A stretch of 64,000 nucleotides of DNA, taken from Epithemia pelagica (Eukaryota > Bacillariophyta > Bacillariophyceae > Surirellales > Surirellaceae). Below the pieces are notes generated by a model. The model ran no database searches. It had not been told where the DNA came from and saw only the letters and a program-made list of their open reading frames with translations. Within the stretch, counting starts at the first letter, position 1, and each line of letters begins with the position of its first letter. The stretch is from NCBI GenBank assembly GCA_946965045.2, contig OX337239.1, positions 3,061,268 to 3,125,267 of the forward strand, in the 5' to 3' direction. Position numbers and translations under genes: made by a program. Positions 44,101 to 53,075 of the stretch are shown here, one piece after another.

Positions 44101-45360
44101 GTGAATCAAAGACATCAATCCTTCAGGATGTTGCTTTTTCGACTTCCAGGGATAAACGTGGTCGAATCCTTTGCCGTCGGTAAAGATCGAGGCGCCCGTG
44201 TCCCCGTTCAGTGATACTTCCTTGGCAAACATCTCGTCCGAGAACCAACGGCCTTTCACATTAGGGAATTTGAGCCACGGTGCCTTCTTGCGGACCTTAC
44301 GCTCAGATGGGATTAATACGTTTCGTACTCCAGCCTGCGTCGTCACTTTAAGCGTATTCTTCGCTTTGGGTAAACCAATGCCCCAACGTTGTGACAGTAC
44401 GGCTGCATCAAGCACTCCCTTTCCAGCAGGATCGGCTGGGGAAGACTCGTTAGCAGTCTTGATCATGTACAGCCGACGTTCATGTTTGTCCTCCGGGACT
44501 ACATCAGGCTCCTCTTTCTCTGGATGAACAGTGACCGTCGCTATTAAGCGTTCGTACAGGTCGTCGCCTTGTGCGTCGGCGTCCAGATTGGGTGATGGAT
44601 TAGCAAAAGCATGCTGGTACGTTCGCACTGCTTTGATGAGTCGTGGAATGGAGGATGCGGCAATCGAATTCGGATCGCCATTGCGAACGACAGTAGCGGC
44701 AGCTACACCCAGTTTCTCCTCCGCGTCCGCAAAGGCGGTAGAACGAGGTTGCCATGGGCTATCGGCAGTTAGCACAACTTGTGGCAAGTGTTCCAGCTCG
44801 TCAGAAGTGGGTTTGCGAGTGGCGAAACCACTTATCACACCAGCCATGGTGAGCGGGATAGTGAGATCGGCATCCGGTACGTGGATACTATGCGTGCTGT
44901 GTGGGTCAAACTGTTTAGGTACGTCGTTGACAACGATGCCATGGGCACGCATCTGGTTCGGACAGAGTAACGAACTGCCCATACGGTCCCCTAAAAACAA
45001 TGCTTGGTGGATAACAAGCAAGTAAGACTGGTTTTCGCTGTCAGTCCAGACAGTGGCAACAGTCGCAATAGGGACATTGGTCAGCGGGTTATATTCCTCC
45101 GCGAACGGATGCACACTGATATAGCGGTGGGCTTCGGAGAGCATTACGAAGTCTCTTCCCACGGCACAGGTGTCCGCATGTGAGTCCAACTCACAGGTGA
45201 GCTCAATGGTCGCAACACCATATTCGTCGGTGTTCATAGCACATAGACGATGTGCGAAACGTTTAGAATAACTATAATGGGTGCCTACATGTGCATTCGA
45301 TTGAACAATAAGATTCGTTTTATCAATGTTTACTGCTTCGGCAGCGGATACACAGGGCAC
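41131..45360 (-). CDS. pol: R3 Pol polyprotein
   Basis: The frame is continuous with gag apart from one UGA; the first codon after the UGA is TGG, and 45360 is a GTG codon, so a free start is not obvious. Protease motif LDSHADTCAVG is near residue 58. The integrase core is WFSDEM (about 373), VSDGARE (about 428) and NAAEASIRE (about 465), consistent with a D-D-35/36-E triad. The usual H-H-C-C zinc finger before it is not visible; an RWGIGLPKAKNTLKVTTQ segment occupies that place. RT has GDVQNAYLNAP and YIDD (about 1045). RNase H has VDADHAG (about 1262) and a FCDNES motif. All catalytic residues are in place. The length (~1410 aa) is normal for Copia Pol. Confidence 0.93.
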   Translation of the reverse strand: MPCVSAAEAVNIDKTNLIVQSNAHVGTHYSYSKRFAHRLCAMNTDEYGVATIELTCELDSHADTCAVGRDFVMLSEAHRYISVHPFAEEYNPLTNVPIATVATVWTDSENQSYLLVIHQALFLGDRMGSSLLCPNQMRAHGIVVNDVPKQFDPHSTHSIHVPDADLTIPLTMAGVISGFATRKPTSDELEHLPQVVLTADSPWQPRSTAFADAEEKLGVAAATVVRNGDPNSIAASSIPRLIKAVRTYQHAFANPSPNLDADAQGDDLYERLIATVTVHPEKEEPDVVPEDKHERRLYMIKTANESSPADPAGKGVLDAAVLSQRWGIGLPKAKNTLKVTTQAGVRNVLIPSERKVRKKAPWLKFPNVKGRWFSDEMFAKEVSLNGDTGASIFTDGKGFDHVYPWKSKKQHPEGLMSLIHNVGMPQTMVSDGARELFLGKSREICNEYRIKMEKTVPYSPWQNAAEASIRELKKGVVKIMRTTGAPRRLWSYALKWCSHVRQLTASDIPELDGRTPFEHVIGSTPDISPLAMFQFYQPVYYRMPMAQFPFEKRLIGRWLGLANDCTDDMAYEILTQEGNHVTRKDVWAIPEDDLKNPTIHQQLLDYDAAIQTQMKEPPSDGTTGSDSPPDLFDEGELLEPLFPEAEALESDAYTPEELDEYLTAEVMLPRGGESARAKIIGRTKDAHGRPIGERDTNPILDTRYYDVQFPDGSVESYATNMIAENLYSQVDPEGNAFNTLKAIVGHRSDETAVKRTDASFLDGTSHHTTKGWELQCELSDQSTVWLPLKDVKNGNMIEAAEYAVSTGIAKEPAFAWWVPRALRKRDRIIKKVKSRYWKRTHKYGIELPHSVEEALAIDRRTGTDFWRKAIEKEMKNVGIAFEFPADGEVPSGYKHIPCHMVFDIKSDLRRKARLVAGGHKTDPPKESTYSSVVSRDSVRIAFTIAALNGLDVLVGDVQNAYLNAPTKEKTYTTAGLEFGPDKVGQPALIVRALYGLKSSAARWRDHIAATLRDMGFKMCQADPDVWLRANTRPSDGFQYYEYVLVYIDDLLIVSHDPKTVMQDLQRRYTIKPDSIKPPDEYLGSEIRRYTIPDTQDPSNRDRWAMSADKYCKRALAEVETELEKSGEKLKSKVTTPIADGYRPELDATPELDARRANYYQGLIGILRWIVELGRIDITTAVSHMSRFMANPREGHLEQTLHIFAYLKKYDKSAIVFDDTTPDFDESRFTRPDWSEYYPDAAEPIPPNAPAPRGNAVTTTCFVDADHAGCRVTRRSQTGVLLFLQRAPIMWYSKRQNTVETSTFGSEFVAMKTAIEMIEAFRYKLRMMGIPLDGETNVFCDNESVFKNSTQPESVLKKKHNAVAYHRTREAQAAGLVRIAWEEGETNLADILTKLLPGPRLRFLAQRIMW

Positions 45361-45366
45361 ACTCCA

Positions 45367-47442
45367 TCAGGAGGAATTAGACTTGTCGGCAGACTTGTCA
45401 GAGACATTGGGGTCACGGACATCGAATTCAAGATCGGCGGAATAACGACCGCATACATTACGCCTTCGCTCTGCGGCAGCCAATTGTCCATTGGCAAGCA
45501 TAGTGTATTTCAAAGCTTCGTCGAACACTTCCGTGTGCTCGGCTAAGCGTCTGCACACATGGTACATTTGGCGCTCTTCTCGTTCATAGCCTGACATTTT
45601 AGACCAGCGCCAAGACCAAATTGGACTATTGTGTACAATAGTGTCGATCTCTTCGCGGAAGCTTCCTTTCAGCATACTTTGGTCATGCTTGGTAAGTGAG
45701 CGGACGTTACGAGGCCCTTCAGCAAACTTACCTTTGACCGGTAGCGGCAGCTTTACAAAGATGTCGCCGTGTTCCGGGACTGGTGGGATGGTCATATGAC
45801 TCATATCAGGACGTCCGTCCTCTTCCCATTGCCACATCGGTGGATAGGTCTCGTATTCCCCCATGGGGCGAGTACGTACGGATTTGACGGACGCAGATCC
45901 GGGTTCGTTCGGTTGTGCTTTAGCCTTATGCGCGAAACGTCCAAAGCTGTTGCCAGCTGAGGACTTTGTCGGCTGCGAATCATCTTCGGATGATTTTGCA
46001 GGTGAGGCGGAAGCGCGGAACTTAGAGTGCTTGTCTGGCGACGGTACGTTGTCAACAGAGGAGTCAAGCAAGTTCTCGTCCACTTCCATAATGACCGATA
46101 CGTTGGTCTTAGCCTCAGGCTTAGCGTCGTCATCAATGTCTACTGAGATTGCGTCCTCAGCAGTACTCCCATGCGACGTTTTCGATCTCTTCGACGATGC
46201 GTTGGAAGAGTCGTCTGTGGTGACGGATCCAAGCTTCCGCTTCTCTTTGCGCTCTTTGCGAAGAGCCTGGACTTGTTTGCGTTCGTCCTCCGTCAGGTCT
46301 GCCCATTCGTCGGCATCGTAGTGACCAGCATGAACGCGGTCCTTCTTTTTCTTGCTCTTTTTCTGATTGCGCCCTTTGCCCTTTCCTTTGCTTGGGGTGG
46401 TACTAGCAGCGGCGATCTTGCGAGAGTCGTCCTGCGTTTCGGTTTTGGCGGCACTGTGCACAGTCAAGAAGTATTGCTGGCACGCTTCGAAGTTCTCCAA
46501 CTTCTCCTGGTCACCGTTGACGACGGTCTTTGCTTGGACGAGCGTCGGATCGGTGATCCCATTCATGAAATCGGTCACTTTTTTCGTTTCCGCCACCGTT
46601 TCGCCAAGCTCTTCCAGGGTGTTGTGCGCATGTTGGTGACGGTGAATGTAGTCATGGAAGCGGTACTTCCCTCGTCCTGTAAACTTAGCATTTGCGATCT
46701 GCGCATAAGCTTGTTTCTTGCGCAGGATGCTCGCAGCCTGTCCAGTGGCTTGCCGCTTGACGGTTAGGTAGGCCTCACGGCCGTCCTTTGATTTTGCATG
46801 CGTTTTAGCAAACGTCCATGCCGGACCATCGTAGATAAGAGGGTAGTACAGCTCATACACTCTGCGTCGGTCGGCTTTGTACTGGTCCCCCTCATGACGA
46901 GTGGTCGCGACTAGGTCGTCGTCAATGCAGTCGTAATCGGCGGTTAGTGCGTCGTCCGGTACGTCGGACTCCTCACGCAATACGTAGGTGAGCGGCACTC
47001 CCGTCGTCGGATTACGGTGCTGACCCAAGTACGTGCGCCACATTCCGTTGTGACGTTCCCAATCGGCAAGGTTCGTTAGCCTTTTGGGTGGTACTGGGTC
47101 ATCCTGACCATCAGTGGTGGTGGCATTCGCGAGTTCCGTTACGCGTCTCATCCACTTGGTGATTACGTCACCAGTATAAGCACCAGCATCAAGGTCCTGA
47201 CCACGGACAGAACGGTATTCCAACCACATTCGGAAGCCAAGGAACTTCAGGTTGAATTGGTAGGGTAGGGTGACACCGTCGGGTAGGTTCTTGGCTAGTG
47301 TCTTCAGCATGGGCTTTACTTCGTTGATAGGAAACTCCAGGAACTGATCCGTTGTCGTGAAGCCCTGTTGCGTTAGGTACCCAACGGTAGCATTGTCATA
47401 GCCACAGCGGCCCAGTGCAGTACGGAAGGCATTTGCGGCCAT
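45367..47442 (-). CDS. gag: R3 Gag, 691 aa
   Basis: The ATG at 47442 opens a long Gag whose N-terminus (GRCGYDNATVGYLTQQGF, then FPINEVKPMLKTLAKNLPDG) corresponds in position to the DKDTLQQVADNLRKP-type region of R1. A capsid-like central region runs to about residue 330. It is followed by a very basic stretch (GKGKGRNQKKSKKKK) and a long acidic and serine-rich tail with repeated SS/SKRSK clusters. The frame ends in SNSS-UGA at 45369-45367 and pol continues in the same frame 9 bp on. No classical CCHC knuckle is seen; RNA binding probably relies on the lysine-rich part. Confidence 0.88.
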   Translation of the reverse strand: MAANAFRTALGRCGYDNATVGYLTQQGFTTTDQFLEFPINEVKPMLKTLAKNLPDGVTLPYQFNLKFLGFRMWLEYRSVRGQDLDAGAYTGDVITKWMRRVTELANATTTDGQDDPVPPKRLTNLADWERHNGMWRTYLGQHRNPTTGVPLTYVLREESDVPDDALTADYDCIDDDLVATTRHEGDQYKADRRRVYELYYPLIYDGPAWTFAKTHAKSKDGREAYLTVKRQATGQAASILRKKQAYAQIANAKFTGRGKYRFHDYIHRHQHAHNTLEELGETVAETKKVTDFMNGITDPTLVQAKTVVNGDQEKLENFEACQQYFLTVHSAAKTETQDDSRKIAAASTTPSKGKGKGRNQKKSKKKKDRVHAGHYDADEWADLTEDERKQVQALRKERKEKRKLGSVTTDDSSNASSKRSKTSHGSTAEDAISVDIDDDAKPEAKTNVSVIMEVDENLLDSSVDNVPSPDKHSKFRASASPAKSSEDDSQPTKSSAGNSFGRFAHKAKAQPNEPGSASVKSVRTRPMGEYETYPPMWQWEEDGRPDMSHMTIPPVPEHGDIFVKLPLPVKGKFAEGPRNVRSLTKHDQSMLKGSFREEIDTIVHNSPIWSWRWSKMSGYEREERQMYHVCRRLAEHTEVFDEALKYTMLANGQLAAAERRRNVCGRYSADLEFDVRDPNVSDKSADKSNSS

Positions 47443-47936
47443 GGTTCAAGGGTCGGATGAAGGGTAAAAGGGTAGTAGAGGGTTAAACGGATGGCAAGGG
47501 AAGGCTTGTTCTTGTGCAGAAATTTGCAATTGTGATGAGAGGAGCGAATTTCTGTGAGCCAACAATCTGCGAGTGAATCGGCGAGTAGTCGTCCGGCGAT
47601 TCCGCGAGCGAGCGAGCTAGCGATCGGCGAATCCGCGAGTCGGCGAACCGGCGATTCCGCGAGCAAGCAGGCACGTGTCAAAAGCCAGCAGGCTTATATA
47701 GTTGAGTCGTACGGAGCGCGTGGATGGACGGTCCATGTGTACGAGCACGTGCACGTTACGTTGTGCAGTCGCAAGTCACAAATTAGCGAGTGGGTCCCAC
47801 AGTGACAAAACAAGTCACAGAGATGACGCAAGCGGGCGAGTGACGAAGCCGCTTAGCGCGAACAACTCCCGAGCGTTGATCAGGCGCTTGCCTTCCGGCG
47901 AACAGTGGGGGAACAACAGACTTGGGTCTGATAAAC
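47443..47936 (-). promoter_or_regulatory. R3 untranslated leader with internal GC-rich repeats
   Basis: The leader between the 5' LTR and gag holds a CG-rich set of short repeats at about 47575-47665: the block CCGGCGATTCCGCGAGC occurs twice, with CGGCGAATCCGCGAGT-like variants between. A TATATAAG string reads on the minus strand near 47697. The packaging signal and any primer-binding site should be in this stretch, but I cannot place them. Confidence 0.5.
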
Positions 47937-48176
47937 TGAATAAAAACTGACGGCCAGACGCAATATACGGCTTGCAACAATCAAACTATCAGAAATTATG
48001 ATGACTAAACTAGGGGTGCCCTTTGGGGGCAAATCGCTCACGTAGGGGCCAAATAGCGACCACGGTACCCACTAGCGAACACATAGCTAGGGGCCGGGCG
48101 ATGCCAGGCGGTGCGTAGCGAGGCATGGCGAGGCCCTTCGTAGGTTACAAAGGGGGCGCCCGTGATTATTTATTCA
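47937..48176 (-). repeat. R3 5' LTR (240 bp)
   Basis: Upstream LTR in element orientation. It directly abuts the hairpin repeat at 48177 and lies 285 bp from the K8 start, on the opposite strand, so it now forms the distal part of the K8 upstream region. Confidence 0.96.
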
Positions 48177-48309
48177 TGTTGTTATCGTGGTGGAGGAAAT
48201 GAGATATGCCGGCCGACTGGAAACAGGTTATTTCTGGCAAATAGGTATGGGGGTGGCTCAGAGAAATTACACCCTCTAAGCCACCCCCGCTGGGGGGTAT
48301 TCCACGCGT
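48177..48309 (+). repeat. Hairpin-containing short repeat, copy 2
   Basis: Inverted relative to 40140-40265. It contains GGGGGTGGCT (48249-48258) and AGCCACCCCC (48279-48288) with a 20-nt loop. The left end is cut by the R3 LTR. It lies just upstream of K8 and may contribute to its promoter. Confidence 0.6.
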
Positions 48310-48461
48310 ACGAGAGAAGCTATTACGCTCCAGCGAAAGTGATTTTTTTATTTAGGAAAAACAGTGTATGCTCACAACAGAACCCTGGATCTTCACCGCT
48401 GGGGGTGAGTCCGAACCCATCATCAATCACAGAGCATCCGCTGCAGTCATTGTTTGGAACC

Positions 48462-49649
48462 ATGACCACGACACTGAAAGAACAAGCATGGCAGTCGGAC
48501 CTTGTCCTACCGGACGACACAGCAGAATGGGATGAAAACGATTGGCCTGCTTTTCTGGGAGGAGCGCGAGAGTATCATGCTTCGGTCGTACTTGACCATC
48601 CCGAGACGGAAAACGATAGCAACAACAGGGGGCAGACGGTCGTCGTGTTGGGAGGATATCAAACAGGCCAAGGCGAGCTCAATTCCATTCTGTTATTGAA
48701 TCTGGCAGACCAAAACAAGCAGTGGCGAGAAGGGCCACCCATGAACAAGAGACGTGCTGGACATGCCACTGTTGTGTGCAACGGTCGCGTCTACGTCATG
48801 GGCGGATTCAATCGAGTAACTTTGGATTGTATTGAACGAATCGATGCCAATGATTTGCTACAATCATCCTTAACAACAACCACCACGCATGAGAGTCATT
48901 GGACGACATTGACATGTCGATTATCGACGAGAAGAAATGGATGTTGTGCTGTTGCGGTGCATGATCGATACATTGTTGTAATGGGTGGCTGTTACAACCA
49001 TCGCGATTTGTCGTCGGTGGATATTATTGATACCAACAATCACATTGTCACTGCTGGACCAAGCATGACTGTTCCTCGATCATACTGTGCCAGTGCGGTG
49101 ATTGGACACCGCATCTTTGTCGTTGGAGGTTGTTATGGGCATGCCTTTCTTGACTCGGTGGAGTATTTGGACTATGCAACACCCTGTGACAAGGATGCGA
49201 CAAAAAAGGAGATAGGCTCGGCGTCCATTTCTTTCTCAGCCACCTGGACCACTCATTTGGAGTTGAGGCTTTCCAATGGACGAAGGTCTTGTGCAATGGT
49301 TGCCGTCGGATCCTGTCTGACTGTGGCGGGAGGATGGGACAATTCAACTGTGGAAGTTTTGGATACGCACCGCATCCGCGTTTGGAATCTCGCTGGAGTT
49401 CAAGAACAACGTTGGGGCTGCAGTATGGTGACTGTTGCCAATCATGTTGCCGTGATTGGTGGATGGGACAATCCTACCTGTGCGACATTTCCACTACTGG
49501 ATAAGCATACTTGGTGTTTTCGTTGTCTCTGTGAGCAGCCTCGGAGGGAATGGTATTATTGTCCAGAAAGATCGGGTAACGAAGATGTTAGTGAAATAGC
49601 CTGCACCATCTCGACATCCGCTCTTAAACGATTGAGGACCAATACATGA
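48462..49649 (+). CDS. K8: Kelch-repeat protein, 395 aa
   Basis: K8 is the block-B counterpart of K3, with N-terminus MTTTLKEQAWQSDLVLPDDTAEWDENDWPA. Six blades are seen (VVVLGGYQ, VYVMGGFN, YIVVMGGCY, IFVVGGCY, LTVAGGWD, VAVIGGWD). The C-terminus ends in ALKRLRTNT as in K3. The first inter-blade loop (ETENDSNNRGQTVVVLGGYQ) is K5-like and the LAGVQEQRWGCS linker is K7-like, so it is mosaic. The ATG at 48462 lies in the conserved TGTTTGGAACCATGACCACG context; the longer in-frame extension upstream runs into the hairpin repeat and is not counted. R3 sits 285 bp upstream, so normal promoter function may be altered. Confidence 0.9.
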   Translation: MTTTLKEQAWQSDLVLPDDTAEWDENDWPAFLGGAREYHASVVLDHPETENDSNNRGQTVVVLGGYQTGQGELNSILLLNLADQNKQWREGPPMNKRRAGHATVVCNGRVYVMGGFNRVTLDCIERIDANDLLQSSLTTTTTHESHWTTLTCRLSTRRNGCCAVAVHDRYIVVMGGCYNHRDLSSVDIIDTNNHIVTAGPSMTVPRSYCASAVIGHRIFVVGGCYGHAFLDSVEYLDYATPCDKDATKKEIGSASISFSATWTTHLELRLSNGRRSCAMVAVGSCLTVAGGWDNSTVEVLDTHRIRVWNLAGVQEQRWGCSMVTVANHVAVIGGWDNPTCATFPLLDKHTWCFRCLCEQPRREWYYCPERSGNEDVSEIACTISTSALKRLRTNT

Positions 49650-51938
49650 TGGAGGATGGCACTTGAAATGTTCAACAGGTTGCACGGCCATGAGCTTGGC
49701 AACTATATCATGACCATTATACTATCGTACAAAACAGGACATCGTGTCCATCCTAAGTTACGCTGTGAATCATTTAAGATTATGAAAAGCTCTAAATCAC
49801 TTTAACCATGCACGAGTGGCTTGCTCTGTCGAAAAAGACATTACTCTAGTTTTACTTTAGACTGCTTTCAAAAAGCAACTCCTAGTTTGGTTTGAAGGCT
49901 CCACCTTCTATAGAAGATGACCGCACATGAATTTCCTTCTGACGCCATGGCGTTTGTGGCAGTCGGATCCATGCACCATGGTGAGCAATCGTGTAGTAGA
50001 TAATGAGATGTCTGCAAACCTGCGGATATCTGGCAACCACACTTGGATGAATGGCCATGGTACCGTTTCCTCGTGCTGTTGAATACTCTCTGGTCTTGAT
50101 CAGAATGAATCATCTTTGAATGGAAGATGACAGTCTTTCATGGTCTCGTTTCAACTCTAAGGCAAAGAAGAAGCGGCCTGAATTGTCTCTCTTCAAGTGA
50201 TGGCATATAAAGAACAAGTGACGTTTCGACCATGACCTGATAGTTGTGGGACAGTCGGTGGGGCCATGCATTGGTAGCAACGGCGGGATCCCACAGCCAA
50301 CACAGTTTGTCTTCGTTTTGTTTCCGTTGCGATGGTAGCAGTGCAAAGTATACTTCCCCTGTTGCAGGCAGGACAAGTTTATCGTGGGTCGTCGTCGATT
50401 CCTCGTTCTTGGTGTCAATGTCTCGTTGTGGAGCAACCAATCCGTCGACGCGGTACAAATATTGGTGGTGTGCTACAATTCCCAAGACTGTGCTTCGGGT
50501 GGACCTTGTTCCAACAAGGCAACTGTTTTGGAAGTCGTCATTTGATCCACCCATTGTGATGATGATGCATCGATCGACCTGTTGTGCAAGCGACGATTGT
50601 TCTTCTTGTTGTTTGGCTGCTATTGGCGGATCAGGAAGCGCGATTTTTCACTTCTTGTCATGATCCTTGTTGAAAGAGACGGACGATTGTTACAGTGGTG
50701 TTGTTCGGATGGGTCAAGGCGAATGTTGTTGTCACTGTTGTCCACTTCTGATTGTTCTTTGTAGAAATCGAGCATGGGTGGTTGCTACTTCTGTACTTTT
50801 GTTTTGTTATTGGGCGTGGAAGTGGGGAAACCGACAAGTTTTACACACCACTCCACCAAGGCAATATTTTTACAGCAGAATGAGCAAGCGACAAAAAAGC
50901 ACAAGCGAGGCCCCAACAAAGCCTTGTCACAAGCAGGACAGGAATGTTGATTGATTGTTCATTGTCAAGGCTGGCCTCTCTTATGTATCGTGAAATCTTT
51001 ATCTAGTTTCACTCTTTTTGGCTGGAGGTCGTTTTGACGTAACAAAACTCCTGTACGTTCTCGACGCAACAGGTGGATTCAAGCGACAACTACCCCGGTC
51101 CACCTTTTGTTCCTTGCACTGTTGTGGTTTTCCATCGAGACGACAACGTCACCCACTGGCAAATATAGCACCGGTCCCTTGGTGAACAGAGGCATCACGT
51201 CTGCCACAATCATTGGACCACATACGCGAGCATTATACTGACAACCGGCGGAGACAGCACGAGACGGTTTTGGCTCTCCCAAAAAAACGATGATTGATGG
51301 AGTCGGTATCAATCATGACATAAGGGACCAACCTTTCCGGTCCAACCACATCCACGTGACATTCTCGAAAGCGGTCCAAAGAAGACGAATGCAGGCATCT
51401 GCTGCTAATCCAACACGGGAAGCGAGTCTAAATGGGATGAACGGCATGTTCCTTCTGGTCCATCATGTCGTCGGATTCTTGTTTTTGTGTAGTTGTACTT
51501 ATGGCCTTGCTGCCTCCACTATATACCCGATGCATTCGAATCACTGGATCAAGAGAAGACCACTCTCTCTGTTGTTGTTTGTTGTCGTTGTTGTGAGCAG
51601 TCTGTAGGACCAAGGGAAGAATGGTGTTCCATAAATGGCGTTGGACGAGAGATGACTCAGAACTAGGGATATCTACCCAGTGGATGTTGGATTGTCGATC
51701 TGTGGACCTCTTCATCACAGATTGGGATGTCGATCTCTCTCCCTCGTCTCGTCGTATCTTACACAGCAAAAGATACTTTTCTTGGGGCTTGTCATGAAAT
51801 ATATGTGCGACTGATTGTCCTTCATCATCGTACGCAGGACAGGCACAACTTTCCTGGTCTCTCCTCTCCACTGTCGCTGCGATTCTCAATTGCAAAGCTG
51901 TCATTGCTCGTCGACGTGGTTGTCAAGCGCCGTTGACC
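49650..51938. other. K8-K9 spacer, block-B copy of 9630-11721
   Basis: It is collinear with the A copy, with the same minus-strand coding-like relic at 50554-50138 (including YRVDGLVAPQRD) and a second at 51312-51079. In B the second relic is open for 77 codons (KPSRAVSAGCQYNARVCG), whereas in A it is broken by an indel. The family is not recognised. The last 400 bp form a K4/K5-type promoter region: a short interrupted GTT tract near 51570-51598, AAAGATACTTTTCTTGGGGC, and ATATATGTGCGACTGATTG. Confidence 0.45.
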
Positions 51939-53075
51939 ATGACAACGACACTGCAAAAGCAAGCATGGCAGTCGGGCCTTGTCCTGTTAGACGAGTCACC
52001 TGAATGGAATTTCGAGCACTGGCCTCCTCTTGTGGGTGGATGGCGTGGAGGTCATACCTCGGTCGTACTGAATCATACCGATAACAACCAAGAACAAACC
52101 GTCGTCGTGTTGGGTGGACATCGAACAGGTCAAGGCGAGCTAGATTCCATTCTTGTATTAAACTTGGCAGAATCAAACAAGCAGTGGCGCGAAGGGCCAC
52201 GCATGAACCAGAAACGTGATGGACATGCCGCTGTTGTGTGCAATGGAGGCATTTACGTGATGGGAGGAGACAATGGAGCACCTTTGGATTGTATCGAACA
52301 AATTGATGCCAATTATTTGCTGCATTCACCTTTAACAACAAGCAACAAACATGAGAGGCATTGGACAACATTGACATGTCGGTTATCAACGCCACGATGG
52401 GGATGTGGTGCTGTCGCGGTTCACAACCGATACATCGTTGTATTGGGTGGACGCAGCAATCGTTATTTGCCGTCGGTGGATATTATTGATACAAACAACC
52501 ACCTAGTCACTGCGGGACCATCCATGACTGTTCCACGAGCATGGTGTGCCAGTGCGGTCATTGGACACCGCATCTTTGTCGTTGGAGGTTGGAACGAGCA
52601 TGGTCGTGTTGACAATGTGGAGTATTTGTACTATGCAACACCCTGTGACAGTGATGTGACAAAAAAGGAGATAGGCTCGACATTCATCTCTTTCTCATCC
52701 ACCTGGACCACTCATTCGGAGTTGAGGCTCTCCAATGCACGAAGTTCTTGTGCAGTGGTTGCCGTGGGATCTTGTTTGGTTGTGACGGGAGGATGGGGCA
52801 ATTCAACCGTGGAAGTCTTGGATATTCACCGCAACCGCGTATGGAATCTCCCACCATTTGGAAATCACCGTGTGGGCTGCAATATGGTGACTGTTACAAA
52901 TCACGTGGCCGTGATTGGTGGATGGGAGAATCCCTCCTGTACAACATTACCACTCCTGGATAGGAATTCGTGGTGTTTTCGTCGACTTTGTGAGCAGCAG
53001 CCCAATGGATGGGAGCATTCTCTTGAAGGCACGGGTATCCGAGACGCTGATATCTCACGCTTCTTCAACTCGTAA
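51939..53075 (+). CDS. K9: Kelch-repeat protein without basic tail, 378 aa
   Basis: All six Kelch blades are intact (VVVLGGHR, IYVMGGDN, YIVVLGGRS, IFVVGGWN, LVVTGGWG, VAVIGGWE). The ATG in GACCATGACAACGACACTG is used. The coding sequence from about 52470 to the end is nearly identical to K4, while 52080-52250 is nearly identical to K6, including silent sites, so K9 is a recombinant of two family members. An 11-bp deletion relative to K2 creates a TAA right after RFFNS and removes the basic STSAHKRARPDTRR-type tail; the same deletion is in K4. Unlike K4, K9 has no additional nonsense codon. A functional propeller lacking the putative nuclear tail is the simplest reading. Confidence 0.88.
   Translation: MTTTLQKQAWQSGLVLLDESPEWNFEHWPPLVGGWRGGHTSVVLNHTDNNQEQTVVVLGGHRTGQGELDSILVLNLAESNKQWREGPRMNQKRDGHAAVVCNGGIYVMGGDNGAPLDCIEQIDANYLLHSPLTTSNKHERHWTTLTCRLSTPRWGCGAVAVHNRYIVVLGGRSNRYLPSVDIIDTNNHLVTAGPSMTVPRAWCASAVIGHRIFVVGGWNEHGRVDNVEYLYYATPCDSDVTKKEIGSTFISFSSTWTTHSELRLSNARSSCAVVAVGSCLVVTGGWGNSTVEVLDIHRNRVWNLPPFGNHRVGCNMVTVTNHVAVIGGWENPSCTTLPLLDRNSWCFRRLCEQQPNGWEHSLEGTGIRDADISRFFNS

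Larger units (their letters stand above)
40769..48176 (-). mobile_element. R3: full-length Ty1/Copia LTR retrotransposon, 7408 bp
   Basis: The two 240-bp LTRs (40769-41008 and 47937-48176) differ at one base. They start TGAATAAA and end TTTATTCA, an 8-bp perfect terminal inverted repeat. The flanks share TGTT (40765-40768 and 48177-48180). The related hairpin repeat at 40140-40265 has the uninterrupted CGTGTTGTTATCG, which supports insertion with a ~4-bp duplication. Read on the minus strand: 5' LTR, ~490-bp leader, gag, one UGA, pol. All frames are open, so the copy is young and possibly active. Confidence 0.97.
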
